Shown here piece after piece: positions 63,896-64,000 of a stretch of DNA of 64,000 nucleotides. This DNA is from CBDFKQ01 sp965248855 (GTDB lineage Bacteria; Bacteroidota; Bacteroidia; Cytophagales; 172606-1). The notes under the pieces were generated by a model. It did no database searches. It saw nothing but the letters and a program-made list of their open reading frames with translations, and was not told where the DNA came from. The stretch covers positions 1-64,000 of the forward strand of contig CBDFKQ010000022.1 of the NCBI GenBank assembly GCA_965248855.1, read 5' to 3'. Position numbers and translations under genes: made by a program. Each line of letters starts with the position of its first letter. The stretch's first letter is position 1.

Positions 63896-64000
63896 TTAAT
63901 AAGCCCTTATAAATCTACCTTCCATAAAATTGGTAAAAGCTTTGTTAACTACTTTAAATCCACCGGGGGTTGGATAGTTTCCTGTAAAGTACCAATCACC
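63896..64000 (-). CDS. purF: C-terminus of amidophosphoribosyltransferase (class II glutamine amidotransferase), partial
   Basis: The last 34 codons before the stop at 63896-63898 read GDWYFTGNYPTPGGFKVV followed by a conserved-looking tail ending RFIRAY. This resembles the end of Bacteroidota amidophosphoribosyltransferases, which make phosphoribosylamine in purine synthesis. The remainder is outside the window, so the call rests on a short C-terminal match. Confidence 0.6.
   Translation of the reverse strand, partial: GDWYFTGNYPTPGGFKVVNKAFTNFMEGRFIRAY

Noticed and set aside
1..64000. CRISPR arrays, tRNA or rRNA genes, insertion sequences
   Set aside because: Reading both strands showed no regularly spaced repeats, no cloverleaf-like GC-rich segments and no transposase with terminal repeats; the Rpn-like gene alone does not make an IS.

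Overview
The window is AT-rich chromosomal DNA from a member of the Bacteroidota, most likely a Chitinophagaceae-like lineage. The lineage markers are a PorP/SprF type IX secretion protein, a DUF3822 protein, a MurF-alanine racemase fusion, a bacterial GH3-family protein, a PafA-type phosphatase, promoters with a TAnnTTTG-like -7 box, and several TTG starts without a clear Shine-Dalgarno sequence. I saw no rRNA, tRNA, CRISPR array, prophage or intact insertion sequence.

Layout. 1-1.2 kb holds the broken end of a sodium/solute symporter. 1.4-6.5 kb is an arsenic island on the + strand: two ArsR repressors, the ArsM methyltransferase, an ArsN2-like acetyltransferase, a metallophosphoesterase, an ArsC-like phosphatase with an unusual hydrophobic N-terminus, a GcvH-like lipoyl protein and the Acr3 efflux permease. 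6.6-15.1 kb is mostly housekeeping: aminotransferase, GNAT, DMT permease, DUF3822, Nudix, MerR, DprA, PafA and MenC. 15.3-20.4 kb is a MacAB-like ABC efflux operon with two tandem permeases and a small secreted protein. 20.4-25 kb carries GH3, a peptide transporter and PorP/SprF. 25-39.3 kb is a surface polysaccharide locus with a chain-length regulator, two O-antigen ligase/polymerase candidates, a flippase, glycosyltransferases, methyltransferases, a decayed glycosyltransferase and two paralogous small membrane proteins. 39.4-49.2 kb is core metabolism and translation: Ald with Lrp, an OmpA lipoprotein, Eno with FtsB, an LMW phosphatase, TyrS, PruA and a META lipoprotein. 49.4-56.4 kb is accessory: an Rpn-type nuclease, tandem lipoproteins, a YdcF-type protein, an OprB-like porin and a lone ExbD-like protein. 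56.5-64 kb has a JmjC-like cupin, Dgt, MurF-Alr, a large exported protein of unknown function and the tail of an amidophosphoribosyltransferase.

The arsenic genes form a coherent pathway: sensing (ArsR), arsenate reduction (ArsC), As(III) methylation (ArsM), probable organoarsenical acetylation (ArsN2) and As(III) extrusion (Acr3). The GcvH-like protein inside it is the most intriguing member, because lipoyl groups are classic targets of trivalent arsenicals. The polysaccharide locus has the parts of a Wzx/Wzy-type pathway.

Four genes are broken by apparent single extra bases, often in homopolymers. This may be real decay or insertion-type sequencing error, and it should be settled before these genes are called pseudogenes.
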